Shown: positions 10,116 through 20,082 of the stretch, in pieces
How positions within the stretch are numbered: position 1 is the stretch's first letter
Layout of the letters: each line of letters opens with the position of its first letter
Source: Siderastrea radians
Lineage: Eukaryota > Cnidaria > Anthozoa > Scleractinia > Rhizangiidae
Reading direction: 5' to 3'
DNA length: 64,000 nucleotides
Assembly (NCBI GenBank): GCA_964017195.1
Contig: OZ024900.1
Span: 33,372,641-33,436,640 of the forward strand
Notes under the pieces: generated by a model
The model's database searches: none
What the model was told of the DNA's origin: nothing
Seen by the model: the letters and a program-made list of their open reading frames with translations, nothing else
Made by a program: the position numbers and the translations under genes

Positions 10116-10151
10116 ATTTATCCTTAATTCTACTCGGCCTCATGCGATTAC
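9989..10151. mobile_element. Long-hairpin MITE (GTAATCGCAT ends)
   Basis: A 163-bp palindrome from GTAATCGCAT to ATGCGATTAC. The arms include AATTAAGGATAAATTTTCAC and AAAGTTTTCACAAATTGCCC, with a small 'gtcgctacgc' loop. It is absent from the paralogous site at about 17865. The transcript would fold into one long stem. Confidence 0.8.
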
Positions 10152-11760
10152 ATATACTAATCTTCTACGGAGGGAACGTTTTTTGACGGGGGTTGGGCTG
10201 GAGGATTTGAGTCAGGAACGTTATCGAAAGAAAGAAAATAACAATAATAATAATAATAATAATAATATTTTAGCAGGGAGCCCACTTCACCAATAGGTGC
10301 TCTTCAGTGGGGCCCTGCACATACTTAGAGAAATTTCTCTAAAACGTCTTTCGTTTAATTTCTTTCGTTTAATTTTTCTTAATTGGAGGAGGCCCATCCC
10401 CCTTTCGCCATAGGACTAGCATAAATTCCCTGCTGTTTTTATATAGTGAACGACGTTGTGCTGGTACATCCTCATACTTATGATGCAATCGCTGTGATGG
10501 TGAATTTCTAGATAGCGTGAAGTGTCACCATAAAATCATAGCCTGCGAGCAAGCATCTCCGATTTCCTTCCAGCGCATGTGTCCATCCAGACAATGGTTC
10601 CAGGATTAACTCCAGGAAAAACACCAGGACTTTGTACGTTCCCACCGCGCCAGATGTTATAATTGGCTGTCGGTCTTATCACGTGAGAAACCACCATAGC
10701 ATGAACAAATAAGTGCGTAGGTACAATTTTTTGAAATAATGTTCTGCCTTAACATAATGTTTGGTTTTATTTACAAGAGCGCAACACTGATAAAGCTTGC
10801 AGTCCTTTGTTATTCCTCTTTTTTTTTAGAGGGGAGGGGTATAGTCCCAATAAACAGGTTCGGTTCACACTGCCATCATCATCGTCGTCGTCGTCGTCTT
10901 TATCGTCGTCATTATCATCGTCATAACGATCACCATCAGAGAAGATCCTGAATTCAAGTGGAACTAATTTCTATACTTATATTTTCTCAACCTTTAACAT
11001 CATGGCTAGTGTTCTCCATGGAGACTAATTGGTGTGCCCTAGTATTTTTTACCACCCTCCATTAGGAATTAAGGCAAGCTGTCAACGGAGAAGGAAAGGA
11101 TTGAGAAAACCACAGTGTCGAAAAGTACACGAATAAATCCGATTATTGGCCTTGATCCCAACTTAACAGGGTGACACTGGAATCACCATACGAGCTTGCG
11201 TTAAAGAATAAATGAAAACCCGCGCGAATAATTGCGTAGTGTCAGGAATACAGATAATGGATACAAAATTACGAAAATGAAGTGTATTTCGGTAGAAGCT
11301 ATACCATCATGAAAGATTGTGTATTCTTTATATACTCAAACTGTTAGCGGGTACTGGATTTAAGAGCTTGGACTGACTCAGCCCTCTTTTCTAAAAATTA
11401 ATTTCCATTTCACATTACTTTTTTGTTAAAATCGCCCAATAACAGTCTCCCTTTTCTTGTTAGTGTCACGGAAGAAAACTTTTTTCCTCCTTTAAATACA
11501 CACCGATAATGGAAAACTTGACAGTTACTGTACTTAAAAGGAAGAAATGTTTCCTCTTTGACCCCGGCTGAAAACAAACTACCGCACTGTTTTCACTTTT
11601 AAGCAGTATTTTTAGAATTTGTTTGGGCTGTGTTGGACGTTTTATTTTGTTAAGACCCTTCGAGTTGGTTCTTTACCTTCCCAGCATAAAAATTTACTTC
11701 ATTTACTTGGCTGAATATGTGTTAGCACTTCAATATGCTACTTCAGGTTGTCTGCAACTG
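10152..11760. other. Upstream flank of CTHRC1-like copy 1, no gene
   Basis: Array backbone, alignable in part with 17870-18860 and 25290-26230. It holds an (AAT)n tract with a short unique tail inserted at about 10236-10340 (absent from the copy at 17945), a CATCATCGTCGTCG microsatellite (10874-10925), and AT-rich sequence from 11100 that resembles 30440-30900. No supported ORF. Confidence 0.6.
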
Positions 11761-11767
11761 CCGTATT

Positions 11768-12172
11768 TGAATAGTGACACTTAATGATTTCATCCACAGA
11801 CTCAAAAGTTAGAACCACCTTGTACAGCATAATAAACAGCAGCACAGGAAAGTACTGCTCAATAGGAAAGTACTGCTCAATAGCTTTCATTTGAATAGAA
11901 GTACTGCTCAATAGCTTTCATTTCATTCCTCCACAAACTCAAATGGTAGAACCACCTTGTACTGCATAATAAACAGCACCACAGGAAAGCACTGCTCAGG
12001 AGCTTTCATTTGAATGGTCACACTTTAAGATTTCATCCACAGACTTAAAAGTTAGAGCCACCTTGTACAACATAATAAACAGCACCACAGGAAAGCACTG
12101 CTCAGTAGCTTTCATTTAAATGGTCACACTTCATCCACAGACTCAAAAGTTAGAACCACCTTACAAATCTTG
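11768..12172. repeat. 106-bp tandem repeat, locus B
   Basis: About four irregular units of the repeat family seen at 7705-8130, with the same 'ctcaaaagttagaaccacc' and 'cagcaccacaggaaag' anchors and one internally shortened unit near 11870-11920. It ends where the second segmental duplication begins. Confidence 0.8.
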
Positions 12173-12175
12173 CAT

Positions 12176-13757
12176 GCTTCTCCATTGAACAAGATGAAAA
12201 TGTGATTTTTATAAAAGCTGATAAAATGAGGTGGAAAATTAAGCATTGAGGGCTAAATTCTGAAAACACTCGAGAAAACTTCAATAGACTTAAACTGGGT
12301 GCTTGTGGAGATAATGTGGGAGCATTGTGTTTTGGTGATTCTACATCATTCTCTTAAAGCGATATACGAAAACAATTCGCGTGCGCTTTGGTTTTACTTC
12401 CGGGTTGCGTTATTCTATGCTCTTTGATTGTTTACGAAGCCCGAACTTAAGACATTTTTTATTACCTCTTCGTTTATTTTAAACAAGAAAAAAGAACTTT
12501 TTAATTTGATCTGTAGGTCGCTAGCTGGTCATGGATGAGTCTTTGAACTTATTTGCAACTTGTTTCTATGGAATAACTCTTAATTATCTTTCCTCTTCCT
12601 CTTCTTTTTTGGATGGGCTGAAGGCTGAGGATTGGATTGTAGGCTGCGGACTACACGGCAATTCGCACAACGAATTCGCTTCCTCCTTATGGACCGGACC
12701 ACTGGCTGTGGGACTTCACGGATAAGGATTCCCTACGGGTGCACGTCATCTTTGCTTGCTGGGGGCAACCAATAATCAGCTCCTACTCCAGTTTGTGAAG
12801 CAGGAACGATTTCAAGGCGACCATTACGCCGATCAGGATTGACGCGATTCTGCAGAACAATCTTGAAAGTTTTTCCTTTGTGAGTGAATTCCTGTGCGTA
12901 CAGCCTGTCGACCATTTCAAGACCGGGGCTTGTATAAATGCCTTTACCAAATCTCGCTCTTGGACCAGCTTAAAATCCGTCTAAAATTATCTTAGCACTG
13001 CTCATATTCGTACCATGATAAGAAACTGGCCATTTTACCAGGGGCTTCTGCCGTACGTATGCCATTGGGGCCAAGCCAGTTGTCCTCTTCGTATCTTCCA
13101 GCAACTCTTATCGCAATTCTTCTCCATCCATACGGTCGCTTATACTCGAACCCTCCTCTCCTGTATGTTTTACCATCATCCTTGACATAAGTGAAATCGT
13201 AATCGTACTCGGGGTGAAGATCAGAAGTGTTAAATCCGCACAACGGAAAGCCGCCACCTCTCAAACGAAGGACTGCACGGATAGTTTCTTCGGGTTGTAT
13301 TCCATAGTCTTTCACAGTTCGATGACTTTCAAGTTGTTGACCATCATAAATCAGTCTTATCTGACCAAACTGCATACCTTCATGTCTTTCGACTGCAGCC
13401 TCTATATGTGAAGTAGTGTTCTCTCCGGCTGTCACCCGAATAGCTATAATTTTGCCCGTCAAAAGTAGTACTTTCACATCAAACGTTTCACCAGGGTCAC
13501 CTGTCTCCACTGGTCTCATAACGTAGGTTCGGCTGAAAAGGTCATGCACAGAATACCTCCCTCCAGTCTTCACTGGAACAACCTCCGTACCAGGGATAGC
13601 TGAGAATCCTGCGTTTAATAGCTCCAAATTCGACATTTTCAGGCTTGTGTTTGAGGTAAAATGTCCTCGTCATTTGCAGCAACAACTTAACATTTACATG
13701 TTAAGTGTGACACATAAATCACTTACTTTTTCCTGTTGTTCTGCGGTTTTTCATGTT
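12176..13757. repeat. Segmental duplication, copy B (left part)
   Basis: Paralogue of 2425-4016, interrupted at 13757 by the DIRS-like element and resuming at 17649-17697. It carries the broken ubiquitin-ART copy. Confidence 0.85.
12580..13636 (-). pseudogene. Ubiquitin-like / ART fusion, broken paralogue
   Basis: Second copy of the gene at 2830-3903, with ATG kept at 13636. The ubiquitin-like domain and its LRLRGG end are intact. Reading then fails: a 1-nt insertion near 13033-13036 destroys the YHGT motif frame, a stop replaces a Glu codon at 12970-12972, and another stop replaces the Tyr codon at 12733-12735. There is also an in-frame 3-nt loss near 12981. If expressed, it would give a ubiquitin-like domain with a short tail and no ART-like domain. 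The lesions are spread along the gene, so a single sequencing error is not the explanation. Its upstream region is interrupted by a retrotransposon 121 bp from the ATG. Confidence 0.85.
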
Positions 13758-13836
13758 ATACTCTAATCACTGTGAAACGAGTATAAAACATTTTGTAATT
13801 AATCTTCAATAAACACACCACACAGTTCTAGGGGCG

Positions 13837-13862
13837 AGCATCTCGTTTATTGATGCTCGCGT
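13837..13862. repeat. Hairpin in the DIRS-like 3' end
   Basis: GCGAGCATC ... GATGCTCGC, a 9-bp stem with a short AT-rich loop, downstream of the recombinase ORF. DIRS-group elements use terminal and internal complementary regions during circularisation, so a structural role is possible but unproven. Confidence 0.5.
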
Positions 13863-13900
13863 TCGAAAAATAAAGAAAGAGAAAAGCTAATAATTAATGC

Positions 13901-14944
13901 TTAACAACCTAAACTACGAGAAACGGATAACAGAGAATCAAGTTTGTCTTTGACATAGCCGTCCTTAGCGCTGTCAGATTTCCATCTGCCGTGACGCTTA
14001 AATAAGCGATCGCTGATACCGGCATTAGCAGCAGCAGATGCACCTCCAGCCCTAAGACTATGCAAGCCAAACATACTCTTAGGATAACCTAACTCAGCAA
14101 AAGCATGCAAAACAATCTCTCTAGTCCTAGTGTAGCTCATACCCTCAGAACGTAACTTATAAGAACAATTGGATTTTTGATAATACAGGGCACGGAAAAA
14201 GGGTAACGTAGAAGACAGTTGCAGACCAGCGGAGCAAACATATCTTTCCAGCAAATCAAAAGGACAGGATATAGAACCCGTCTTGGCTAATAAGACTCTG
14301 GAACCATCCCTGTACTGATCTGTCTTACTCTTGACTATAGTAATCTCGACAAAGGTGTTATCGCAAAATTTAACATCACAGCAACGCAAAGCAGCTAATT
14401 CATTAAAGCGGAGAAATGCAGCATAAGCGGTAACACAAATAGCAGCTAAACGCAAATCTGAAAGGCTGGCGGAAGGGCCTGCAAATTTGATACACAATTC
14501 GTTAATCATAACAGGAGTAACAGGCTCTTTTTTAGAAACGGGTTTTGCCAACTTCCTCTTCCCAGCTTCCAGAATATTTTTAACTAAACTTGAATTACAA
14601 GGGGTGGGAAACCCGTACAAATTGTGCGCCCAACTAATGCCGTAACAGGCAGACTCTAAAGCAGAAATTGAACAATTACTTTGGAGCAAAAATTCCAAAT
14701 ATAAAGCAACTGAAATGTCATCTGATGGTAAAGGAGTAATCTCACGATGACAGGAAGCCCATTCTCTGAACTTCTGAAAAGCCCTTGAATACCGCTCTGT
14801 GGTAGAAGAAGCTTTGGCCTCAACCGCACGGGCAGGCAGGCATGATGCTAGTCTCCGAAGTTCGGGGTCAAGAGGACGACCAACTTTGTCTGCAAATGCA
14901 TTTCCACCATGTAAACAAAAAACAAAGGAAGAAAATAAACACAT
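13901..14944 (-). CDS. Tyrosine recombinase of the DIRS/Ngaro-like element
   Basis: 347 aa, ATG at 14944, uninterrupted. An N-terminal SAM-like region (about 40-125) is followed by the catalytic domain, with the full set of YR residues in place: Arg179 (AFLRFNEL), a Lys near 207 (SKTDQYRDG), His295 and Arg298 (HSLRAGGAS), His318 (RHGRWKSD) and the nucleophile Tyr330 (GYVKD). The enzyme would integrate a circular DNA copy of the retroelement. It remains apparently functional although the RT of the same element is not, so it could still act in trans. Assignment to a YR retroelement rather than a Crypton rests on the adjacent RT-RNase H and gag ORFs. Confidence 0.9.
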   Translation of the reverse strand: MCLFSSFVFCLHGGNAFADKVGRPLDPELRRLASCLPARAVEAKASSTTERYSRAFQKFREWASCHREITPLPSDDISVALYLEFLLQSNCSISALESACYGISWAHNLYGFPTPCNSSLVKNILEAGKRKLAKPVSKKEPVTPVMINELCIKFAGPSASLSDLRLAAICVTAYAAFLRFNELAALRCCDVKFCDNTFVEITIVKSKTDQYRDGSRVLLAKTGSISCPFDLLERYVCSAGLQLSSTLPFFRALYYQKSNCSYKLRSEGMSYTRTREIVLHAFAELGYPKSMFGLHSLRAGGASAAANAGISDRLFKRHGRWKSDSAKDGYVKDKLDSLLSVSRSLGC

Positions 14945-15062
14945 AAATACTCCAAAATGTGTGAAATGGCCGTGTGAAACGGCGGTGTGAATAGCTGCAC
15001 ACCAACAAAAGGCCAGTGCCTATATAGCATCATAGAAGGCCAGTGCCTTCTAGCCAAACCGA

Positions 15063-15983
15063 TCACAGAGCTCCATCGAGCAAGAGAAAAAGCACCGGTG
15101 TGCTAAAATTCTCCGATCCAAAAATAGCATTCTTATTGGACCCATGTAAGAACACATCTTTGCCGTTCTCAACGAAGAGGTAATCGATAACAAATAAATT
15201 AAAGGACCCTTGAGAATCTACCAGAAGAGGCCAAAAAGGTGCGGATGGCCAATAAGGAATGACTAATATACCTTTGCATTTGCAAAGGCAAACATGGCGA
15301 ATGACTCTGGTCACCAGTGTGACAGGAGGGACTAACCAGCAAAACTCGCCAGCCCAGCTGAAAGCAAATGAATCCACGCCTAGGCAATACGGATTGTAAA
15401 ATCGAGAATAGAACCTAGGAACTTTGCAATTTTTGGAACTAGCGAAACAATCAACTGAGCACTGTCCCCAGTAGGACGTAAGTGCGTAAAAATAGCAATC
15501 CTTAACTTTCCAGTCGTCGCAATCAACGATTTTGCTAAGATAATCCGCTTTATCGTTGAGGGAACGAGGAATCCATTCGACGTCTAAGTCGATATTATAA
15601 TCCCTGGTGACATAGAAAATATCCACAGATAATTTATGCAATTCTTCTTTCATGCTGCCCGAATCAACAATAATAGGGACTGCTTGATTATCAGTGAACC
15701 ATTTAACAGAACTATTAGACAAACGTAGTGCGAAACTTTGGAGGGCAAAATAAACACAATGAAGTTCCCTCCAAGTGGAGCTTTGACTCATTTCCAGTGG
15801 GTCCCAGTTCTTGTGTGCAACTGGAAAATCATCCATAGATAAATAGGCGGCACAGCCCAGAGAGCTAGCGTCTGAATACGCAATCCGAGTAACTGGGCGA
15901 ACATCCTCTGAAAGGGGCCTAGAATTAAGACGAAGTAAATTTTCCCGCCAGAAAATTAATTCCTTGCGAGATGGCAAATCCAA
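15063..15983 (-). CDS. RNase H domain, C-terminal part of DIRS-like pol
   Basis: Open frame of 306 codons without its own ATG; it is the downstream half of pol after an internal deletion. It starts in the connection region (RKELIFWRENLLRL), then RNase H with the four acidic positions visible: Asp38 (YSDAS), Glu73 (TWREL), Asp98 (FTDNQ) and Asp147 (DKADYLS). It degrades the RNA strand of RNA-DNA hybrids. The segment before it is missing: RT motif C (YxDD) and the thumb should lie between LPFG of the upstream frame and this point. The two frames differ, so a fused product cannot be read. Confidence 0.8.
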   Translation of the reverse strand: MDLPSRKELIFWRENLLRLNSRPLSEDVRPVTRIAYSDASSLGCAAYLSMDDFPVAHKNWDPLEMSQSSTWRELHCVYFALQSFALRLSNSSVKWFTDNQAVPIIVDSGSMKEELHKLSVDIFYVTRDYNIDLDVEWIPRSLNDKADYLSKIVDCDDWKVKDCYFYALTSYWGQCSVDCFASSKNCKVPRFYSRFYNPYCLGVDSFAFSWAGEFCWLVPPVTLVTRVIRHVCLCKCKGILVIPYWPSAPFWPLLVDSQGSFNLFVIDYLFVENGKDVFLHGSNKNAIFGSENFSTPVLFLLLDGAL

Positions 15984-17094
15984 AAGGCAAAACAGTGAAC
16001 TTAAAATATCTGGTTACCCCACTGAATGACCAAGAAAACCCCAAAAAATCTTGGTCGGGAGGAAAGATATCAATATGGTGATATCCCGATTTAATGTCAA
16101 ATGAATAGAACCAATTTTGGGAGTGGTCAATAAATGAATTGAGCATGGTTTTAGCGTCTTCAAACTTAATTGTGAATTTTTTAACAAAAGAATTAGAATA
16201 CCTGAGGTCTAATATTAGCCTCTTCTTGCCGTTAGACTGAATGGAAACAGACAAAGGGTTAATTACTGAAGGTGGAGACGAGCATTCCACAACAGAACCA
16301 ACAGCTAAAAGATCAGTAATTGCTTTGTGAACAAAATCCGCATGCTGCAAGGAAGACTTATTATTACCGAAGGTGGCAGGAGCAGGTGTAAAATAAAAAG
16401 GAATTTTGTAGCCTTCCAAAATGGTTTGGCGAATAAACCAAGAAGCGCCTATATACTCCCAGAAACTAATATTACGCCTTAATCTACCTTTAACGGCAAT
16501 GTTCTGCACGTCCTCTTGATAATCCGGACAAATTTCCGGAGAATCATGAAAATTAGGATCGCTAGTCGATTGGTAGAAAAAGTCAACTGGGTCACAATCG
16601 CCCAGAGAATTCACTGGAGATACAGGTAAAGGATACTCATCTTGTCCCAATCGTTTTAAGGCAGCATCGTATTTGTCCCTGGACCCATCATCCGTTTGTT
16701 GGTTTGGTGCTCGGTGGGTTTCGAGTGAGGTTGTTGCGACTGGGACAAACTGAGGAATTTGCCCAATGTCCGCGTTGGCCGCAGCTGAAACATTTGTCAG
16801 CGGGAACTGGTTGTCTTGCACGAAAGGACTGATGGCGAAAGGGCTGTTGAAGATTGAAAGAATGCTGAGCAGGAGCAGCCGAGAAAGAAGTTTGGGTTTC
16901 CGTTGCTGACTCACGCTGCGGAGCTCTGGGACGGGCAGGTTGAAATTTTCTTTTCTTTTCACGAATCTTCGACAGCGCCCTCTTCTCGGCTGAACGGAGC
17001 TTTTTCTCGTCTTCTGAATCGTCGGCGAGTTCGTCGGACTCATACTCTTCAACAGCAGTCCAACCTGCGGGGCTCTTGTCGGCGAAACGCACAA
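15925..17094 (-). pseudogene. Reverse transcriptase, truncated before YxDD
   Basis: Open frame of 389 codons. The first 130 or so overlap gag in another frame and are probably not translated this way. RT motifs are readable from about residue 205: KKRLILDLRYSN, motif A with catalytic Asp333 (FYSFDIKSGYHHID), and FTVLPFG at 366-372. In the related family LPFG is followed by about 100 residues including YLDD. Here the sequence jumps directly to the region just before RNase H and then stops. An internal deletion of several hundred bp, out of frame, explains this. The RT cannot be catalytic. Confidence 0.8.
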
Positions 17095-17521
17095 GTTTGT
17101 TGCGCTTATCGATGAGCTTCTTTGCTTCTTCGAGATCGGAAGTTGCAGAAGAGACTTTCCCTGCGCGAAGGTTCTTAGAGGCCGTCTCGATTTGGTCGAG
17201 GACGTTGAGATTAAACTCGAACTGTACTCTGTTACCTTTATAATTAAAGGTATTCGAAGCTTTCGTCTCAGTTTTCAGCTTCTTTAGCTGGCTCTGTGTA
17301 AGGATGTCTTTCTCTTCAAGTTCGCGCTTGAAAGAAGTGAACTTCTGATCAAGCTTAGAGTCTAACAGTTGTGAAAATAACCGAAGGGTTTCGGCATTAG
17401 ACAAGGAATCCTCATGTTCAAGAGGCGTAGTACTTTGGGAATCACGAGGAATATCGTGTTGTTCGGAATCGGACATCACTAAAAGCAAGTATAAAGAGAT
17501 GCCTTCGAATGGTTTCTGCAT
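16688..17521 (-). CDS. Gag-like protein of the DIRS/Ngaro-like element
   Basis: 277 codons from the ATG at 17521. The ATG at 17476 (MSDSEQHD) is the more usual-looking start. A charged N-terminal region with coiled-coil character (about 45-90) leads to an acidic then basic linker (about 160-200) and a zinc knuckle near the C-terminus, CFSCGQRGHWANSSVC (244-259), a CCHC variant. It overlaps the pol frame by about 400 nt. It should package the element RNA. No interruption is seen. Confidence 0.8.
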   Translation of the reverse strand: MQKPFEGISLYLLLVMSDSEQHDIPRDSQSTTPLEHEDSLSNAETLRLFSQLLDSKLDQKFTSFKRELEEKDILTQSQLKKLKTETKASNTFNYKGNRVQFEFNLNVLDQIETASKNLRAGKVSSATSDLEEAKKLIDKRNKLVRFADKSPAGWTAVEEYESDELADDSEDEKKLRSAEKRALSKIREKKRKFQPARPRAPQRESATETQTSFSAAPAQHSFNLQQPFRHQSFRARQPVPADKCFSCGQRGHWANSSVCPSRNNLTRNPPSTKPTNG

Positions 17522-17697
17522 AACTTACAATCTCTTAAATAACCAAACGAATCCCACAGGATTAATAAACAACTAAATCATTAACACAATCTTATGAATA
17601 CATTCCTACATACTTCAGTTACATACCAAAACATTACAAAATACATTTCTATGAAAAGAGAACAATGGCTTACATGCCCCAGTCATTAATCCTCTTG

Positions 17698-17746
17698 GAC
17701 CCACTGACAAAAAAAGGACAAACAAGGCAGCAAAATGCTGTGCCAT
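17698..17746 (-). pseudogene. CTHRC1-like exon 1 stub (lost seventh copy)
   Basis: First 49 nt of a CTHRC1-like exon 1: ATG at 17746, then AQHFAALFVLFLSVG, closely matching copy 1. It breaks off after the signal-peptide core and joins directly to the 5' flank of the ubiquitin-ART pseudogene. In the intact unit these two points lie about 5.1 kb apart (4.07 and 9.17 kb). A deletion has therefore removed the rest of a gene copy. A short GAAC/GGAC match at the junction suggests microhomology-mediated joining. Confidence 0.8.
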
Positions 17747-20082
17747 GACAAACAATCGGCATCTACTGAGATGATATGAGCTTGTTTTTCAAAAGTGAAT
17801 CCTTTTATGATTGGAATTTGACTGACGTACTGTCAGTCAAAAAAAGGGATCGATTTTCATTTTAACCTTCTACGGAGGGGATGTTTTTTGACGGAGGTTG
17901 GGCTGGAGGATTTGAGTCAGGACAGTCATCGAAAGAGAGAAAATTAAAACGTTTTTAAAACTTCTTTCTTTTAATTTTTCTTAATTGGAGGAGGCACATA
18001 CCCCCCTTTCGCCATAGCACTAACAGAAATTTCCTGCTGCTTTAGTGAACGATGTTGTGCAGCAGAAAATCAAGAGGGATTTAAATGACAGCTTCCATAG
18101 CCTGCGAGGAAGAGTCTCCTATTTCGTTCCTGTGCATGCGTCCCTTCAGATAAGGGATCCAGGACTTTTGTACACCCCACACCTCGTCAGATGTTATGAT
18201 TGGCTGTCGATTTTATCCCGACAGAAACTACCATTGAATGAAGAAATAAGATCATAGGTACAAAAGGTCGTTTTGTCAACAGAAATAACATTATGCCTTG
18301 ACATAATGTGTGGTTTTATTTTCAAGAAGGTTATACTGATAAAGCTTGCGGTCCTTTGTAAAGTCAAGATCAAAGGCTTCCATTATTCTGCCGTGCATGG
18401 ACAACGTTTTTTTTAGCGGGGGGTCGGGGTCGGGGGTGGTTGGTGTAGTCCCAATAAAAAGGTTCGAAAGTTCAATTCCTTTTTCAGTGAAGTGTCATCG
18501 TCGTCATCATCATCATTATGATTACCACCACCATCAATATCATCATCATCATTGTCCGACTATCATCATCATCACCATCATCATCATCATCGTCGTCGTC
18601 GTCGTCGTCGTCGTAGTCGTCGTAGTCTTTATCGTCATCATTATCATCATCATCAATACGACCACCATAGAAGATTATGAACTAATTTCTACTAATATTT
18701 CCCCCACCTTTTACGTCCTGGTTAGTGTTCTCCACGGAGATTAGAGTACCCCGCTAGTACTTTTTACAGCCCTCGATTACGAGTTACGGGAAGCTATCAA
18801 TTGGGGTAGAGAATGATTGAGAAAACCATAGTGCCGAAAAGAAGATTATTGGCGTTAATCCCAATAAATAGAGTGATATTCGACTCACTGAATACGGAAC
18901 AGATTTAAAAGACCTAACAATTAAGTACTAGATTAAAAAGAGGATTTAAAACGATGGGCTGCAGCTCAAGGCAACAAAAAACCGAGGTCATGGTGCTCAA
19001 CAGGGAGCAGTTTTCGTTTTAAAACGATGGTCGGCACCATCCTCTCTTGTCGGCACAGCTGTCCGTCAGGAACGACTTCATATAAATACTTTAAATGTTA
19101 GGACCATCCTCCAGCAAAGATGTTAAGGCCAGGGGAACAGCAGTTTATCCGCCTTTTAAAAGTCTTGAGCCGAGCACGCCGTTTCGAAATGAAACGTACT
19201 TGCTTTTACTCTCAGCAATTGGGATTTACGTCTGTATGTCTTCTACGCCATTTATTTAGAGCGTTACAACAAATAGAAATAGGAAAACGGTTCTGCAAAG
19301 TGTAAGAAACACTCGTTTTGTCACTCACTCGACTTGAAAACACAGCTATCGAAAACTTTTTTTTTCATTATAGCTCCCTTCTTGTACAGCCAGTTAGTGA
19401 CCTACACGAAGACCGTTGTTAGTTTTTGGAAAAGGACCCGAAACTGAAAATGCATGGTGCACCAGCTAAGTGTAAAGCAAAACAACTCGCTTGCTGGTAA
19501 GTGCTCTTGTAGCCTTCACTAGCTGTTTACTTAGGTTCCATTTTCTTCCTGCTTTTGCTCAGTGTCGAGAGTTCTCGAAGAGAATTTGTCGCTTAAAGGC
19601 GATGTTATGTTACAAATCTTGTGCCTGATTGCGCAGGCCTCGAATGTCATGCTTAAATCTTGTCGCTTATGTTTTTTAAACCCTGAGTTTCAGAAAGGTG
19701 CTTAACATTTTGCTGATTTTCAGACCGTCCGAGGTCGCTCACCCAGCGAGTGAGAGGTGGGACTGACCCTTCTGTAAAGCACTTTCGAGTGAAGTAGGCA
19801 TCCTCAATAAAGATTTTTATCGTTAGGGAGTTTGGGCGAGCGACCTTGGACCGTCTGAGAATCGATCAGGCTAGTATTTTCTTTCACGCAAACAAACGTA
19901 ATAAGCCGCATCAGCTGGTAAGACGGCTAAACGTGTTACACTCCCTTAACTTAATTTAAGTGTCACAGACAAAGTTTGAAAATATTTTCCACTAATGGTT
20001 TCATAATATAATGAGAATGTTCAAGTCATCACACATCAGTAACCAACCTCATGATACAAAACGGTTAAAAGTTATTTTCATA
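17747..20082. other. Array flank between the stub and the Penelope remnant
   Basis: No gene is seen. The first part aligns with 9214-9330 and 10155-10800 without the two inserted elements. A CAT/CGT microsatellite lies at about 18496-18660. From about 19380 the backbone of a CTHRC1-like unit begins (compare 34.9 and 57.9 kb), including the 'gcgcaggcctcgaatgtc' block at 19635. Confidence 0.6.
18496..18660 (+). repeat. CAT/CGT trinucleotide microsatellite
   Basis: Mixed (CAT)n, (CGT)n and ACC repeats, longest here. Shorter versions occupy the same place in the paralogous flanks at 10874-10925 and 25640-25745. Confidence 0.85.

Larger units (their letters stand above)
13758..17648 (-). mobile_element. 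DIRS/Ngaro-like tyrosine-recombinase retrotransposon
   Basis: About 3.9 kb, minus strand, in the order gag, RT-RNase H, tyrosine recombinase. The limits come from the empty paralogous site at 4016/4017 (CATATT|CTGTG against CATGTT ... CTATG), with an ambiguity of about 2 nt. No target-site duplication is seen, as expected for YR retroelements, which integrate through a recombinase. The ends share only a short inverted match (ATTTTGTAAT). The RT is internally deleted, so the copy is non-autonomous. Confidence 0.9.

Noticed and set aside
18346..18744. Histidine/valine/isoleucine-rich 132-codon frame
   Set aside because: It is translation of the CAT/CGT microsatellite and is not conserved in the paralogous flanks.
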